From Mesocentrotus franciscanus (taxonomy: Eukaryota; Echinodermata; Echinoidea; Camarodonta; Strongylocentrotidae): a DNA stretch of 64,000 nucleotides. Positions 10,401 through 22,000 of the stretch are shown here, in pieces. Both the position numbers and the translations under genes were made by a program. The stretch lies in assembly GCA_037976565.1 (NCBI GenBank), contig CP137671.1, positions 13,577,229 to 13,641,228 of the forward strand, read 5' to 3'. Below the pieces are notes generated by a model. That model had not been told where the DNA came from, searched no databases, and saw only the letters and a list, made by a program, of their open reading frames with translations. Each line of letters starts with the position of its first letter. The first letter of the stretch is position 1.

Positions 10401-13400
10401 TTATGTTCTTTTTATATCATTTTAATAACATTTAAAAGATGTTGGGAAAACGTTTCTTTGCTTCATTCAAAACATTCTTATGATATTACGAAAACATTAC
10501 ATGTGAAATGTTTGTAAGATCTTTTAAACATTTTGAAAAACATTCAAAAAGTTTTTTAAATTGTTTTAATAAAAACGTATTTAAAATGTATTTTTGTGAC
10601 GTTTGTACAACGTCTAAATGTAAGGGTCACAATATTTTGACAACATTTTTAAAATGTTCTTTTTATATCATTTTAATAACATTTAAAAGATGTTGGGAAA
10701 ACGTTTCTTTGCTTCATTCAAAACATTCTTATGATATTACGAAAACATTACATGTGAAATGTTTGTAAGATCTTTTTAAACATTTTGAAAAACATTCAAA
10801 AATGTTTTTAAATTGTTTTAATAAAAACGTATTTAAAATGTATTTTTGTGACGTTTGTACAACGTCTAAATGTAAGGGTCACAATATTTTGACAACATTT
10901 TTAAAATGTTCTTTTATATCATTTTAATAACATTTAAAAGATGTTGGGAAAACGTTTCTTTGCTTCATTCAAAACATTCTTATGATATTACGAAAACATT
11001 ACATGTGAAATGTTTGTAAGATCTTTTTAAACATTTTGAAAAACATTCAAAAATGTTTTTAAATTGTTTTAATAAAAACGTATTTAAAATGTATTTTTGT
11101 GACGTTTGTACAACGTCTAAATGTAAGGGTCATAATATTTTAACAACATTTGTAAAATCTTCTTTTTATAGCATTTCAATAACAATATTTTAACAACATT
11201 TTATGTTCTTTTTATATCATATCAATAACATTTAAAAGATGTTGGGAAAACGTTTCTTTGCTTCATTCAAAACATTCTTATTATATTACGAAAACATTAC
11301 ATGTGAAATGTTTGTAAGATCTTTTTTAAACATTTTGAAAAACATTCAAAAATGTTTTTAAATTGTTTTAATAAAAACGTATTTAAAATGTATTTTTGTG
11401 ACGTTTGTACAACGTCTAAATGTAAGGGTCATAATATTTTAACAACATTTGTAAAATGTTCTTTTATAGCATTTCAATAACATTTAAAAGATGTTGGGAA
11501 AACGTTTCTTTGCTTCATTCAAAACATTCTCATGATATTACGAAAACATTACATGTGAAATGTTTGTAAGATCTTTTTAAACATTTTGAAAAACATTCAA
11601 AAATGTTTTTAAATTGTTTTAATAAAAACGTATTTAAAATGTATTTTTGTGACGTTTGTACAACGTCTAAATGTTAGGGTCACAATATTTTAACAACATT
11701 TTTAAAATGTTCTTTTATATCATTTTAATAACATTTAAAAGATGTTGGGAAAACGTTTCTTTGCTTCATTCAAAACATTCTTATGATATTACGAAAACAT
11801 TACATGTGAAATGTTTGTAAGATCTTTTTAAACATTTTGAAAAACATTCAAAAATGTTTTTAAATTGTTTTAATAAAAACGTATTTAAAATGTATTTTTG
11901 TGACGTTTGTACAACGTCTAAATGTTAGGGTCACAATATTTTAACAACATTTTAAAATTTTCTTTTATATCATTTTAATAACATTTAAAAGATGTTGGGA
12001 AAACGTTTCTTTGCTTCATTCAAAACATTCTCATGATATCACGAAAACATTACATGTGAAATGTTTGTAAGATCTTTTTTAAACATTGTGAAAAACATTC
12101 AAAAAATGTTTTTTTAATTGTTTTAATAAAAACGTATCTAAAATGTATTTTTGTGACGTTTGTACAAGGTCTAAATGTAAGGGTCACAATATTTTGACAA
12201 CATTTTTAAAATGTTCTTTTATATCATTTTAATAACATTTAAAAGATGTTGGGAAAACGTTTCTTTGCTTCATTCAAAACATTCTTATGATATTACGAAA
12301 ACATTACATGTGAAATGTTTGTAAGATCTTTTAAACATTTTGAAAAACATTCAAAAATGTTTTTAAATTGTTTTAATAAAAACGTATCTAAAATGTATTT
12401 TTGTGACGTTTGTACAACGTCTAAATGTAAGGGTCACAATATTTTGACAACATTTTTAAAATGTTCTTTTATATCATTTTAATAACATTTAAAAGATGTT
12501 GGGAAAACGTTTCTTTGCTTCATTCAAAACATTCTTATGATATTACGAAAACATTACATGTGAAATGTTTGTAAGATCTTTTTAAACATTTTGAAAAACA
12601 TTTAAAAAAATGTTTTTTTAATTGTTTTAATACAAACGTATTTAAAATGTATTTTTGTGACGTTTGTACAACGTCTAAATGTAAGAGTCATAATATTTTA
12701 ACAACATTTGTAAAATGTTTTTTTTATAGCATTTCAATAACATTTAAAAGATGTTGGGAAAACGTTTCTTTGCTTCATTCAAAACATTCTCATGATATTA
12801 CGAAAACATTACATGTGAAATGTTTGTAAGATCTTTTTTAAGCATTTTGAAAAACATTCAAAAAATGTTTTTTAAATTGTTTTAATGAAAACGTATTTAA
12901 AATGTATTTTTGTGACGTTTGTACAACGTCTAAATGTAAGGGTCATAATATTTTAACAACATTTGTAAAATGTTCTTTTTATATCATTTTAATAACATTT
13001 AAAAGATGTTGGGAAAACGTTTCTTTGCTTCATTCAAAACATTCTCATGATATTACGAAAACATTACATGTGAAATGTTTGTAAGATCTTTTTTAAACAT
13101 TTTGGAAAACATTCAAAAAATGTTTTTTAAATTGTTTTAATAAAAACGTATCTAAAATGTATTTTTGTGACGTTTGTACAATGTCTAAATGTAAGGGTCA
13201 CAATATTTTGACAACATTTTTAAAATGTTCTTTTTATATCATTTTAATAACATTTAAAAGATGTTGGGAAAACGTTTCTTTGCTTTATTCAAAACATTCT
13301 TATGATATTACGAAAACATTACATGTGAAATGTTTGTAAGATCTTTTTTAAACATTTTGAAAAACATTCAAAAAATGTTTTTTAAATTGTTTCAATAAAA

Positions 13401-13790
13401 ACGTATTTAAAATGTTTTTTTGTGACGTTTGTACAACGTCTAAATGTAAGGGTCATAATATTTTAACAACATTTGTAAAATGTTCTTTTTATAGCATTTC
13501 AATAACATTTAAAAGATGTTGGGAAAACGTTTCTTTGCTTCATTCAAAACATTCTTATGATATTATGAAAACATAAAATGTGGGCTGTTTGTAAGATATT
13601 TTTAAAACATTTTACAATAATGTTTAAAAGATGTTTTTAAAACATTACCCGAAAATCATCGGACATGGTACATTACAAAAATGTTTTTATAATGTTAAAC
13701 ATAATATCAATAATGTTTTATAAATGTTAAAATGACATTTTTAAAAAATGTTCTTTTCAAGACATTTGTAAGACCTTTTGAAAATGTTAT
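7440..13790. repeat. Satellite-like tandem array, unit about 250 bp, about 25 copies
   Basis: A landmark, the GTGAC(G/A)TTTGTA motif, recurs at about 7777, 8032, 8286, 8540, 8794, 9050, 9296, 9547, 9798, 10095, 10349, 10596, 10848, 11099, 11398, 11649, 11900, 12153, 12403, 12657, 12912, 13167 and 13422. Spacing is 246-257 bp, with two spacings of 297-299. Units are AT-rich and full of AACATT/AATGTT and AACGTT motifs that can pair. The first five or so units (to about 8780) form a divergent subtype; later units are much more alike. The 60-86-residue ORFs in the array are unit translations, not genes. The array decays from about 13570 to 13800. Confidence 0.95.
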
Positions 13791-13805
13791 GATAACGTTA
13801 TGTGC

Positions 13806-14859
13806 TAGCTGGGTCCTCAAACAACACGATGTGACTGTGAGTGCCAGTACAGGACATAGTCATACTGCACATCAGGCAACTCCAGTACAGAACATCAAAC
13901 GACCATATCATAACAAAGCCCGCTCTAACCATGCTAACTCGAAGTCGTGTTCGAACTGCGGACGGACACACCCTCCGAAAGCGTGTCCAGCGTTTGGAAA
14001 ACGTTGCAATTCGTGCTCGAAGATGAACCATTTCTCTAGCGTATGCAGATCTACCAAGAAAAGTGCATCTTCAGTTCGACACGTTGATGAACCAATAGAG
14101 GGCGACATAGCAAGCAGCGTGTTCACACTCTCAGACCGGATTTCTTCAGCAAATTCAGGTCAGTTCAAAGAATGTGAAGTGCAGATTGCTGGTACTAACC
14201 TCTCTTTGATGATTGATGTGGGGGCCAAAGTGTCAATTCTTAGTGATAAACTGTATCATCAACATTTCTCACATTGTAGCCTGTCATCGACATCGAGCAA
14301 GCTCATAGCATATGGTGAACCACCTACACTGATTTCCGTTCTGGGCACGGTTGAGCTTCCTGTCGGGTACAAGGATGTACATCTCGACGGCTTTACGTTC
14401 TACATAGCGAAGGGCGAGAGCCTTATGGGAGTCAATCTGTTCGACGCCCTAGGATTTCAGATGAACGACCACACTGGTGAACGCATTCGGCTCATTGACA
14501 ATGCGTATAGAGAACGCTATGCTGCACGTTTCAACGAGTTTGGTAAATGCAAAGGATATTGCCATGCACCAAGGGTGGATTCCTCAGTCCCACCTACTGC
14601 ACAGAGTCTCTGTCGACTTCCGTTAGCTGTCAGGGATGAAGTCTCAAAGGAACTTCATAGGCTTGAATCCGATGGCATCATCGAGCGCATCGATTCATCC
14701 CCGTGGGTGTCTAATCTGGTCATCGCACGCCGTAAGAATGGAGTTCTTAGACTTTGTGTAGATTTGAGGGCAGTCAACAAGGCAATCATTCCGGATAAGT
14801 ATCCACTTCCTACTATGAATGAACTTTCAGCTTCATTCCACGGAGCTAAAGTTTTCTAA
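13806..14859 (+). pseudogene. Gypsy gag-NC, protease and RT N-terminal part
   Basis: Two zinc knuckles are seen at about 13951-14052: CSNCGRTHPPKAC, with three rather than four residues before the His, and CNSCSKMNHFSSVC, the canonical CX2CX4HX4C. The retropepsin-like active site reads DVGA instead of the usual D(T/S)GA at about 14214-14225, so the protease is probably inactive. RT follows from about 14640 (LRLCVDLRAVNKAI, then KYPLPT). The frame ends at a TAA at 14857-14859 inside the RT. The ORF opens upstream at 13732, but its first 25 or so residues are satellite-derived, so the true gag boundary is placed near 13806. Confidence 0.85.
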
Positions 14860-15190
14860 ACTAGACATGAGACGTAGCTATCTCCAGGTTCCGCTAGCAG
14901 AGCAGAGCCGCCATCTCACTGCATTCAACACACACATAGGCATGTTTCAGTATCGCCGTATGCCCTATGGACTGAACTCAGCACCTAGCGCATTCCAGAA
15001 AATTGTTTCTTCAGTTCTAGCTGGAATCGAGGGCACGTTGAATCTCCTTGATGATGTGGTAGTCTTCGGAGAGGACAAGGCTCAGCACGATCAACGATTA
15101 GCAGAAGTCATGACGCGCCTCGCCAAGCATAACTTGACGCTCAACGAGGCCAAGTGCACATTCGCTGCTTCGACATTGATTTTCTGGGAT
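14860..15190 (+). pseudogene. Gypsy RT catalytic segment
   Basis: Continues the RT in another frame: MPYGLNSAPSAFQ, then the catalytic block LLDDVVVFG at about 15045-15075. The usual YxDD tyrosine is replaced by Leu; the two Asp are retained. It ends in a second frame break near 15190, where the same region is picked up by the next frame (FLGYHVTADG). Confidence 0.85.
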
Positions 15191-16770
15191 ATCATGTCAC
15201 TGCAGATGGTCTGACGCCTACACTCGACAACGTTGCAGCTATCCGAACACTCCCAGCCCCAACGAATGTGAAGGAGCTAGCCTCATTCTTGGGAACAACG
15301 AACTTCTACCGCAAATTCGTGCCACAATACGCAGAAATCGCAGAACCTCTGCAGAAGCTTCTCGGAAGGACGCGCTTTGGGAATGGCACAACGCACAAGA
15401 GACCGCATTCAACACGCTCAAAGGAAGAATCGCAGAGCCGCCAGTTCTCGCTCACTTCACTCCAAGCGCTGAAACGTGTGACTACAGACGCCAGCGTCGC
15501 TATCGGAGCAGTGTTATCGCAAACGATCGACGGCAGTGTACGTCCGGTCGCATTCGCATCTCGAGCGTTGTCGGACACAGAGCGAAAGTATTCTACAGGA
15601 GAACGCGAAGCTCTCGCATGCATCTATGCCTGCGAACACTGGCATATGTACCTCTACGGTCGCAAGTTCACACTTCGTACTGACCATCAAGCCTTAACAA
15701 CCTTGTTGAGCACTTCAGGATCTGGACACCGCCCACTCCGCATCTACAGATGGTCAGATCGACTGCACCAATATGATTTCAAGGTCGAATATCTCGCGGG
15801 TTCACGCAACCGAGTAGCAGATATGCTTAGCCGTACACCGAACGCGAATAGCAATCGCGATAGCCATGCAAGAAGCGACATCGAAGACGACGTCGAAGAC
15901 TACGTTCTTATGGTGATCTCTCACGTGACCGCAAAGCTTGTGACGCGTGAGCAGCTGAAAACAGAGTCAGCCGCAGATGCAACTCTACAGAAGGTCTGTC
16001 ATTATCTCCAAACAGCATGGCCTAGAGAGATTTCCGAAGACCTCGTTCCATATCATCGTGTTCGCAATGAGCTAGCTATCTTCGACGACACGTGTATCGC
16101 CCGTGGCCCCCGAGCGGTAAACCCGAAATCGCTTCAACATCGTGTGTTACAAACCGCACATGAAAGTCATCCAGGTGTGGTGAAGATGAAGCAACGATGT
16201 CGGGAAGCAATCTGGTGGCCAGCGATCGATCGACGCGTAGAAGATCTCGTCAGATCTTGTGAAGCGTGTACTCTCAGCGAAAACTCAACCGCGCCAGCAC
16301 CACTGCAGCCGACCCCATGGCCGAAGAAGCCATGGCAGCAACTTCAAGTCGACATCTTTGGGGAAGTCCAAGCCGCTCCTCAAAGTCAGCGATTTTTGTT
16401 AGTTGTACACGACCTCCATAGCAAGTGGCCTGAGATAGCAGCAACAAGCTCAGTCACTACGACATCAGTCATTAGCATCTTGGAGAAGATGTTTACCAAG
16501 TGGGGTCTTCCAGAATCTATCACCACGGACAATGGACCACAGTTCACGTCTGAACAGTTCGAAGAATTCCTAGCCGTTAATGGAATTCAACATCGCCTCA
16601 CAACTCGCTACAACCCTCAAAGCAATGGCGGCGTAGAGCGTTTCAACCGGGTAATCAAGCAAAGCTTGAAAGCGAATCTCGCAGATGGAATGACCTTCGA
16701 TAAGGCCATCCAGACCCTACTACGCACGTATCGCTCAACACCTCATTCGCTAACGGGAAGACTCCAGCAG
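15180..16770 (+). pseudogene. Gypsy RT connection, RNase H and integrase
   Basis: The RT thumb/connection (FLGTTNFYRKFV) is followed by about 115 bp (15362-15478) whose family-like reading lies in a different frame, indicating two roughly compensating indels. RNase H then starts (TTDASVAIGAVLSQ; RPVAFASRAL; LRTDHQAL). Integrase has an HHCC zinc-binding N-terminus (HESHPG near 16155, CEAC at about 16261-16272). Its DDE core is visible as LQVDIFG, ITTDNGPQFTS and NGGVERFNR. A third major break near 16750 cuts the core's C-terminal side. Confidence 0.9.
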
Positions 16771-16772
16771 AG

Positions 16773-17243
16773 TTGATGTTGGGACGGAACCTCCGTATGC
16801 CATTCAACATCCTGAAACCACCGGTTTCAGAGCCTGCAAGCACACAGGCTGAAGCGAGAGAGATTGAGAGGAAACAGCAAAGCATGAAAGCGTACACTGA
16901 CAAACGCAGACGAGCAATCACACCGAAATTCGCTATCGGTGACTGGGTTCGTGTAAAGCGTCCAAATCGCAGGCACAAGCTAGCTTCGGGGGTATCGAAA
17001 CCCAAACAGATCGTGAAGAAGCTCGGCTCGAATGCATTTGTACTAGATGACGGAACGCGATGGAACACCAGACGCCTTATCGCGAGCAAGCCAGGCAACA
17101 TGAATGAAAGCGATTGGGAAGACACCTTTCCATTCCCTACAAGCACTGAAGATCAAGAGCAACAGCGAGCAGAACCGCGAACTGTTCGTCGTTCTCGGCG
17201 TCTAAGGAGACGACCTGGATATCTACGAGATTACAGATCTTAA
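16773..17243 (+). pseudogene. Gypsy integrase C-terminal domain
   Basis: Reads MLGRNLRMPFNIL, then GDWVRVKRPN and KPKQIVKKLGSNAFVL, matching the usual C-terminal DNA-binding region that follows the integrase core in metazoan gypsy elements. A very basic tail (RRSRRLRRRPGYL) ends at 17243. It is shifted relative to the upstream integrase frame. Confidence 0.8.
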
Positions 17244-17440
17244 ATCCTTAGAGCCGACAAGTATCGAGCATAGAAATTAAAAAAACTGGAACGTTTAAGT
17301 TTTGGACCCATATGAAACAATTGCTCAATATAGGTTAATAAAATTTCAGGCTTGTTGTTAATAAACAAGTTTTATTTTCTGGACTCATAAACTTTTGAAC
17401 TCATATCTGGACTTAGTTATATAACATTATTCATCTCTTT

Positions 17441-17456
17441 AAAGGAGGGAAATATG
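17441..17456 (+). other. Candidate polypurine tract and 3' LTR start
   Basis: AAAGGAGGGAAA sits about 200 bp after the gypsy stop codon and is followed by TATGTTGTG. A purine tract just before a TG-starting LTR is the expected arrangement for plus-strand priming. Without a second LTR in the window the LTR length cannot be defined. Confidence 0.45.
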
Positions 17457-18140
17457 TTGTGTTTGTAAGACTGTGCTAACAGTCAACGTCGAGGGCTCAA
17501 TCCCCTTTATGTACACATGATGACAATATGATCGGACATCTTGGAATAGATTAAATCATCTCAACTTCTAAATTCATTGTATCTAGTTTTATGTCTCTGA
17601 GTTCCTAAATACTACACCTATCATCCTTTAAATCCCGTGATCTCTTCTGAGCTTAATAGAATATCAATGTAATCAATGCCCTTTGTTCAAGAACATTAGG
17701 GTTTAGACAATGAAGGTGTTTTCAAACTCAAGGTAACTGCATTTACATTATCAAATGCCATTCATGTTAAAAGATACATAATTACCATACATGCTATGAC
17801 ACGATGCGGCTTCAAAAATCTTAAATGTGTTGCTCTCTCGCTTCGATCGTTCGCAAATGAATCTTCACACAACTGCATCTTGAAGATCATCCCTGATAAT
17901 GTATTCAATACAGTGTAGGGGTATATACACCAATGTAAACAATTGTATTTCTTTACTTTGAGGTAACTCTTTGTAGGTGCCCATTTTTTCAGGCGTGTCA
18001 TTTACATACTTATCGTTTATCCTCCGTTAATATTAGTGATATGATTGATATTCATTTAAAATTAAAATTAAAACACTCATCGTTATACATTTGTTGTTAA
18101 TAATCCATTCCAAGTATGTTACAAATAGACACTGTCTTGA
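17457..18140. other. Possible LTR remnant and non-coding interval
   Basis: May contain part of the gypsy 3' LTR, but no second copy exists here to compare. A 79-residue minus-strand ORF (17762-18001) has no recognisable features. Nothing else is supported. Confidence 0.35.
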
Positions 18141-18226
18141 GAGGTTCTAGTTAAAACTATGGGCAAGGGGTGACTCCAATAGTACTATTGGAGTCACCGA
18201 GGCCCATAGTTTTTAACCAGTACCTC
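18141..18226. repeat. Compact hairpin (86 bp)
   Basis: The left arm (GAGGTTCTAGTTAAAACTAT onward) pairs with the right arm ending TACCTC. The tip is GACTCCAATAGTACTATTGGAGTC, nearly perfect. It resembles the larger hairpin at 25599-25763 in design (short foldback with a GAGGC-type motif near the loop). Likely a miniature foldback element. Confidence 0.7.
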
Positions 18227-18402
18227 GAAAATAAGGCAGGGTATATTCGATTTATATCCTAAATCAAGAAATTATTTGAATTCCCGTACGCTCGCTGAAT
18301 TTTCAACTCAGCGTACATTGCACGGCGTAAGCGCCGTGACATCCCAGGAGTTGCCCGCTGAAGGCATTTGAAATCCTCTACGCTCGCTGAATTTTCAACT
18401 CT

Positions 18403-18440
18403 CAAATAGTACTCCCAAATAGTACTCCCAAATAGTACTT
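18403..18440 (+). repeat. 15-bp tandem repeat, about 2.5 copies
   Basis: CAAATAGTACTCC is repeated in tandem just after two near-repeats of CGCTCGCTGAATTTTCAACT (about 18290-18312 and 18380-18402). Confidence 0.8.
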
Positions 18441-19098
18441 TTTCAGAGCAACCTTAAAATGTTTCTGGTCACGTGAAGAGCTCTCAACCAATCAAAAAAT
18501 ATAATTAGTGATTAGGAAACCCACTTTCAATTTGCAACATGTATATATACATGTATAAATACGAAAATACAAAACGTAATGATGCTCCGTACATTGTTAT
18601 TCATAACAATAACATTTTTCGGAGTCAAATAAAATCATTACCTGACAAAGCCCTAGGAGTGAAAATATGTAAAACAATTTCCTCGTGTACTTTATTTATT
18701 ATTTAATATTTCTTGTATTTGTGTGTATTTTCTACAACTACGTTCAAATGGCGCCTAGCAGGCAGCAGCACGTTTGTTTGAGTTCCCTATCAGTGAATGA
18801 TATTATTGGATTTAGCGGACCAATTGGTGAATTATTTGTATCAGTCGTCTTGTGAACACACATAGCATCTTTTGGAAAAGTTTGAGACAAGTTTGGTATG
18901 TCCTGATGATGTGTTTCAATGACAACGATATCTTGTTCATTTGACTTATTTCATATAGCATCCATTGCACTACACTATTGCACTACACCATTGCAACCCT
19001 GCCTGTTCACTCAACCTTGTTGTTACATACTTAAAGAATGAAGCAAACAATGAACTTAACGTATTTGAATAGCATGCTTCATTGGAATTCTATTCATC
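18441..19098. other. Interval upstream of 2A retrotransposon ORF
   Basis: No ORF1 is seen. It probably includes the retrotransposon 5' UTR, but its boundary cannot be located without another copy. It contains CACTACACTATTGCACTACA, a small tandem duplication, near 18969-18988. Confidence 0.4.
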
Positions 19099-22000
19099 AT
19101 GCTGAAGCTAGCTTTCACCCTTGTAGGCCTACTTGTTACACTACAGCTTGGCCTACATGTACATTCAACAAAACATGACTTCGTATTGTACAACACTCGA
19201 ATCCCTTCTCCAAAGGGGAAAAGTCTGCACCATCTTAAGTATCTACATGCAAATATCTCTTACTACAGCAACCATGAGTCTACATTTAACATCGAACTCC
19301 TTAAATGCGGGGACATACAACCCAACCCGGGCCCAACTAACGAAAGGCCAAAAATCAACCGAACAATTTTGAAGTACTCGGTTTCAGAACTCTACAAACT
19401 TCGTCAAGGATGTTCTAATAAACCAGTTCCACCAACTTCATGGAAAGTTATAAAGGACCTCAGGATTTCTTCAGGAGTTTTACGTCATAGAGGAAAACGT
19501 GCTGGATCTAGGAAACGCAGTCAAGCTCAAGCTATACCAGTGCTCATCCAACCACGCCTACAATCACCGTTTCTTCCCAGGAATCTGCCGAGATGTTTGA
19601 CCACCATTAAATCGAATCGAGATCTAAATCATCCTAGTCGCGGTTATGATACCCCAACTCTACTTTTACATAACGCCAGATCATTGAGGAACAAGTTCGA
19701 CGAATTATCCCTAATCATCGAAGAACACAAAGTGGACATAGCAGCCATCACTGAAACGTGGTTCAGCCCGGATGTACAGCTAGATATGTTCGCATTATCA
19801 GAGTTTACCCTACATTCAAGATCCAGAGAAGATCGACCAGGAGGAGTTGCACTCTACACAAGACATCACCTCCAAGCGAGAATGATAGATATACCTGTAC
19901 CGAGAGAGGTTGAAGCCTTATGGGTACACATGAGACCCCAGAGATTACCAAGGGAGGTCTCAGGTTTGATTCTGTGTGTCATTTATTTCCCTCCAAGGAG
20001 TCCAAATGTGCAGCAGTACATTGATCATCTAACTTCTGCTATTGATATCCTTTTACTTCGCTACCCAGATTCTGGAATCTCAATAGTAGGTGACTTTAAT
20101 GATTTAGACATTAAGTTCTTACTTGAAAATAATAAGTTTAAACAAGTTGTTACACAACCAACTCGAGAGTCTAACATTCTTGACATGATTGTAACTACTA
20201 TTGCTTCATTGTATAAAGAAGTGAAAATGTTACCGCCTATTGGCATGAGTGACCACAACTGTATACTTTGGCTACCTAAAGATAAGATAAATCGCAGTAA
20301 TCGAGTAAAGAAAAAGCTTGTTCGTCCTATTCCGGATAGTGGGAAAAGGTCATTTGGAAGTTGGTTAACTCAGTACACTTGGGAAGAGATGTTCAGTGTA
20401 GAAGACCCATCTATGAAATGTAAAATGTTTTTGGATACAATTCAGTCTCAGTTGGATATACATTTTCCTACTAAGGAGATTCGTTTGCATTGTAGAGATA
20501 AGCCTTGGATAAATGCTGAAGTTAAAGATGTTATCCGCCAAAGACAGCAAGCTTTTAATAGCAAATCAAAAAGTTTGTGGCATCATCTAAGAAACAAGGT
20601 TAAACGGTTGATAAAACGACAGAAGATTTCATATTATAACACCAGAGTTCTCAACTTAAAAAATGACAACCCAGCAGCTTGGTATAAGCAGATTCGGATT
20701 TTAACAAATAGTGAAAAGAAACATACCCCAATTGTAGTGCCAAATATTGACCCGAATGATCCCGACAAATTCAAATATATTGCTAATTATATAAACGAGC
20801 ATTTCTTAGCGGTGGCAGCTGATCTTCCAAGTCTTAGTAGGAATGATTTACCTGCTTACTTACCAGCTCAGGAAACATGTCCGATTGTACGACCGTATGA
20901 AGTTTTTAGACAATTGAGTTCCTTAAACCAACAAAAGTCTGGTATAAGTGGAGACTTACCAGTGCGAATTCTTCGAGAATTTGCACTGGAATTTTGTACA
21001 CCTCTTACTGATATCTTGAACACTTCTTTCCAGTTGTCAGTAGTACCATATCAGTGGAAACGATGTGAGATTACGCCAATTCCTAAATGTCAGCCTGTAA
21101 TACCTCAGAATTTAAGACCTATAGCACTAACTAGTTATTTTGCAAAAATAGCAGAGTCGTATATATGTAAATGGTTACTAGAAGACATTTCAATTCACAT
21201 TGATATTAATCAGTACGGAAACCGTCAAGGTCTGTCAACTAATCATTACTTAATTCGTTTGCTTCACCAGATTTATAAAAATGCAGAATATTCTCGGTCC
21301 ATATCTACACTTATATTCACAGACTTTTCAAAAGCTTTTGATCGTATAGACCATAATATACTTGCCAATAAGTTAATCCACCTCCATGTTCGGCCTTGTA
21401 TTATTTCATGGATCTTAAATTTTATTGAACACCGTCAACAACGTGTGAAATATCTTAGTCATTTTTCAGACTGGTCAACGTCTCATGCCGGTGTAGCACA
21501 GGGTACAAAATTAGGACCAATTATTTTCCTAATAATGATTAATGATGCTTGTATTAACTCAGAAGTACCATACTTCAAGTATGTAGACGATCTGACATTA
21601 GTTGAAAGTCGTAAATTATCACAACCATCTAAATTACAAGATACTTTATCTGATTTTTATCAGTGGTCTCTTCGTAATAACATGACTCTTAATCCATCGA
21701 AATGTCATTGTATGTATATCTCTTTTTCTAAGAATTTAGCTGAACAGAGACCTCTGTTTATTGGGGATGAGTGCTTAAATAGTGTACAAAAAGCAAAAAT
21801 ATTAGGAATAACTGTGCAGTCCAATTTGAAATGGGACAGTCATATCTCAGACCTTTTATGCCGTGCCAGTAAAAACTTTTCATGCTTCGTATTCTCAAAA
21901 CATACAGATTGTCATTCTGTGATCTTGTAACAGTTTACAAGGGATATATTCGCCCAATATTGGATTATGGAGTACCTGTTTTTAACGGAAACCTCACACA

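Larger units (their letters stand above)
13806..17455 (+). mobile_element. Ty3/gypsy LTR retrotransposon, 5'-truncated and frame-broken
   Basis: Contains, in order, nucleocapsid zinc knuckles, aspartic protease, reverse transcriptase, RNase H and integrase, the Ty3/gypsy (Metaviridae) order. The matrix/capsid part of gag and the 5' LTR are absent: upstream sequence is satellite. At least five frame disruptions are visible (about 14857, 15190, 15362, 15478 and 16750). Base composition is visibly more GC-rich than both flanks. A polypurine tract near 17443-17453 precedes a possible 3' LTR. This is a dead copy. Confidence 0.9.

Noticed and set aside
8785..13339. Repeated 60-86 aa ORFs (MYFCDVCTTSKCKGHN type) that look like a cysteine-rich peptide family
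   Set aside because: They are translations of the 250-bp tandem unit. Their conservation follows from the DNA repeat, and several units lose the frame.
7440..13790. CRISPR-like array
   Set aside because: Units are about 250 bp and similar throughout, with no short repeat/unique spacer pattern; the context is eukaryotic.
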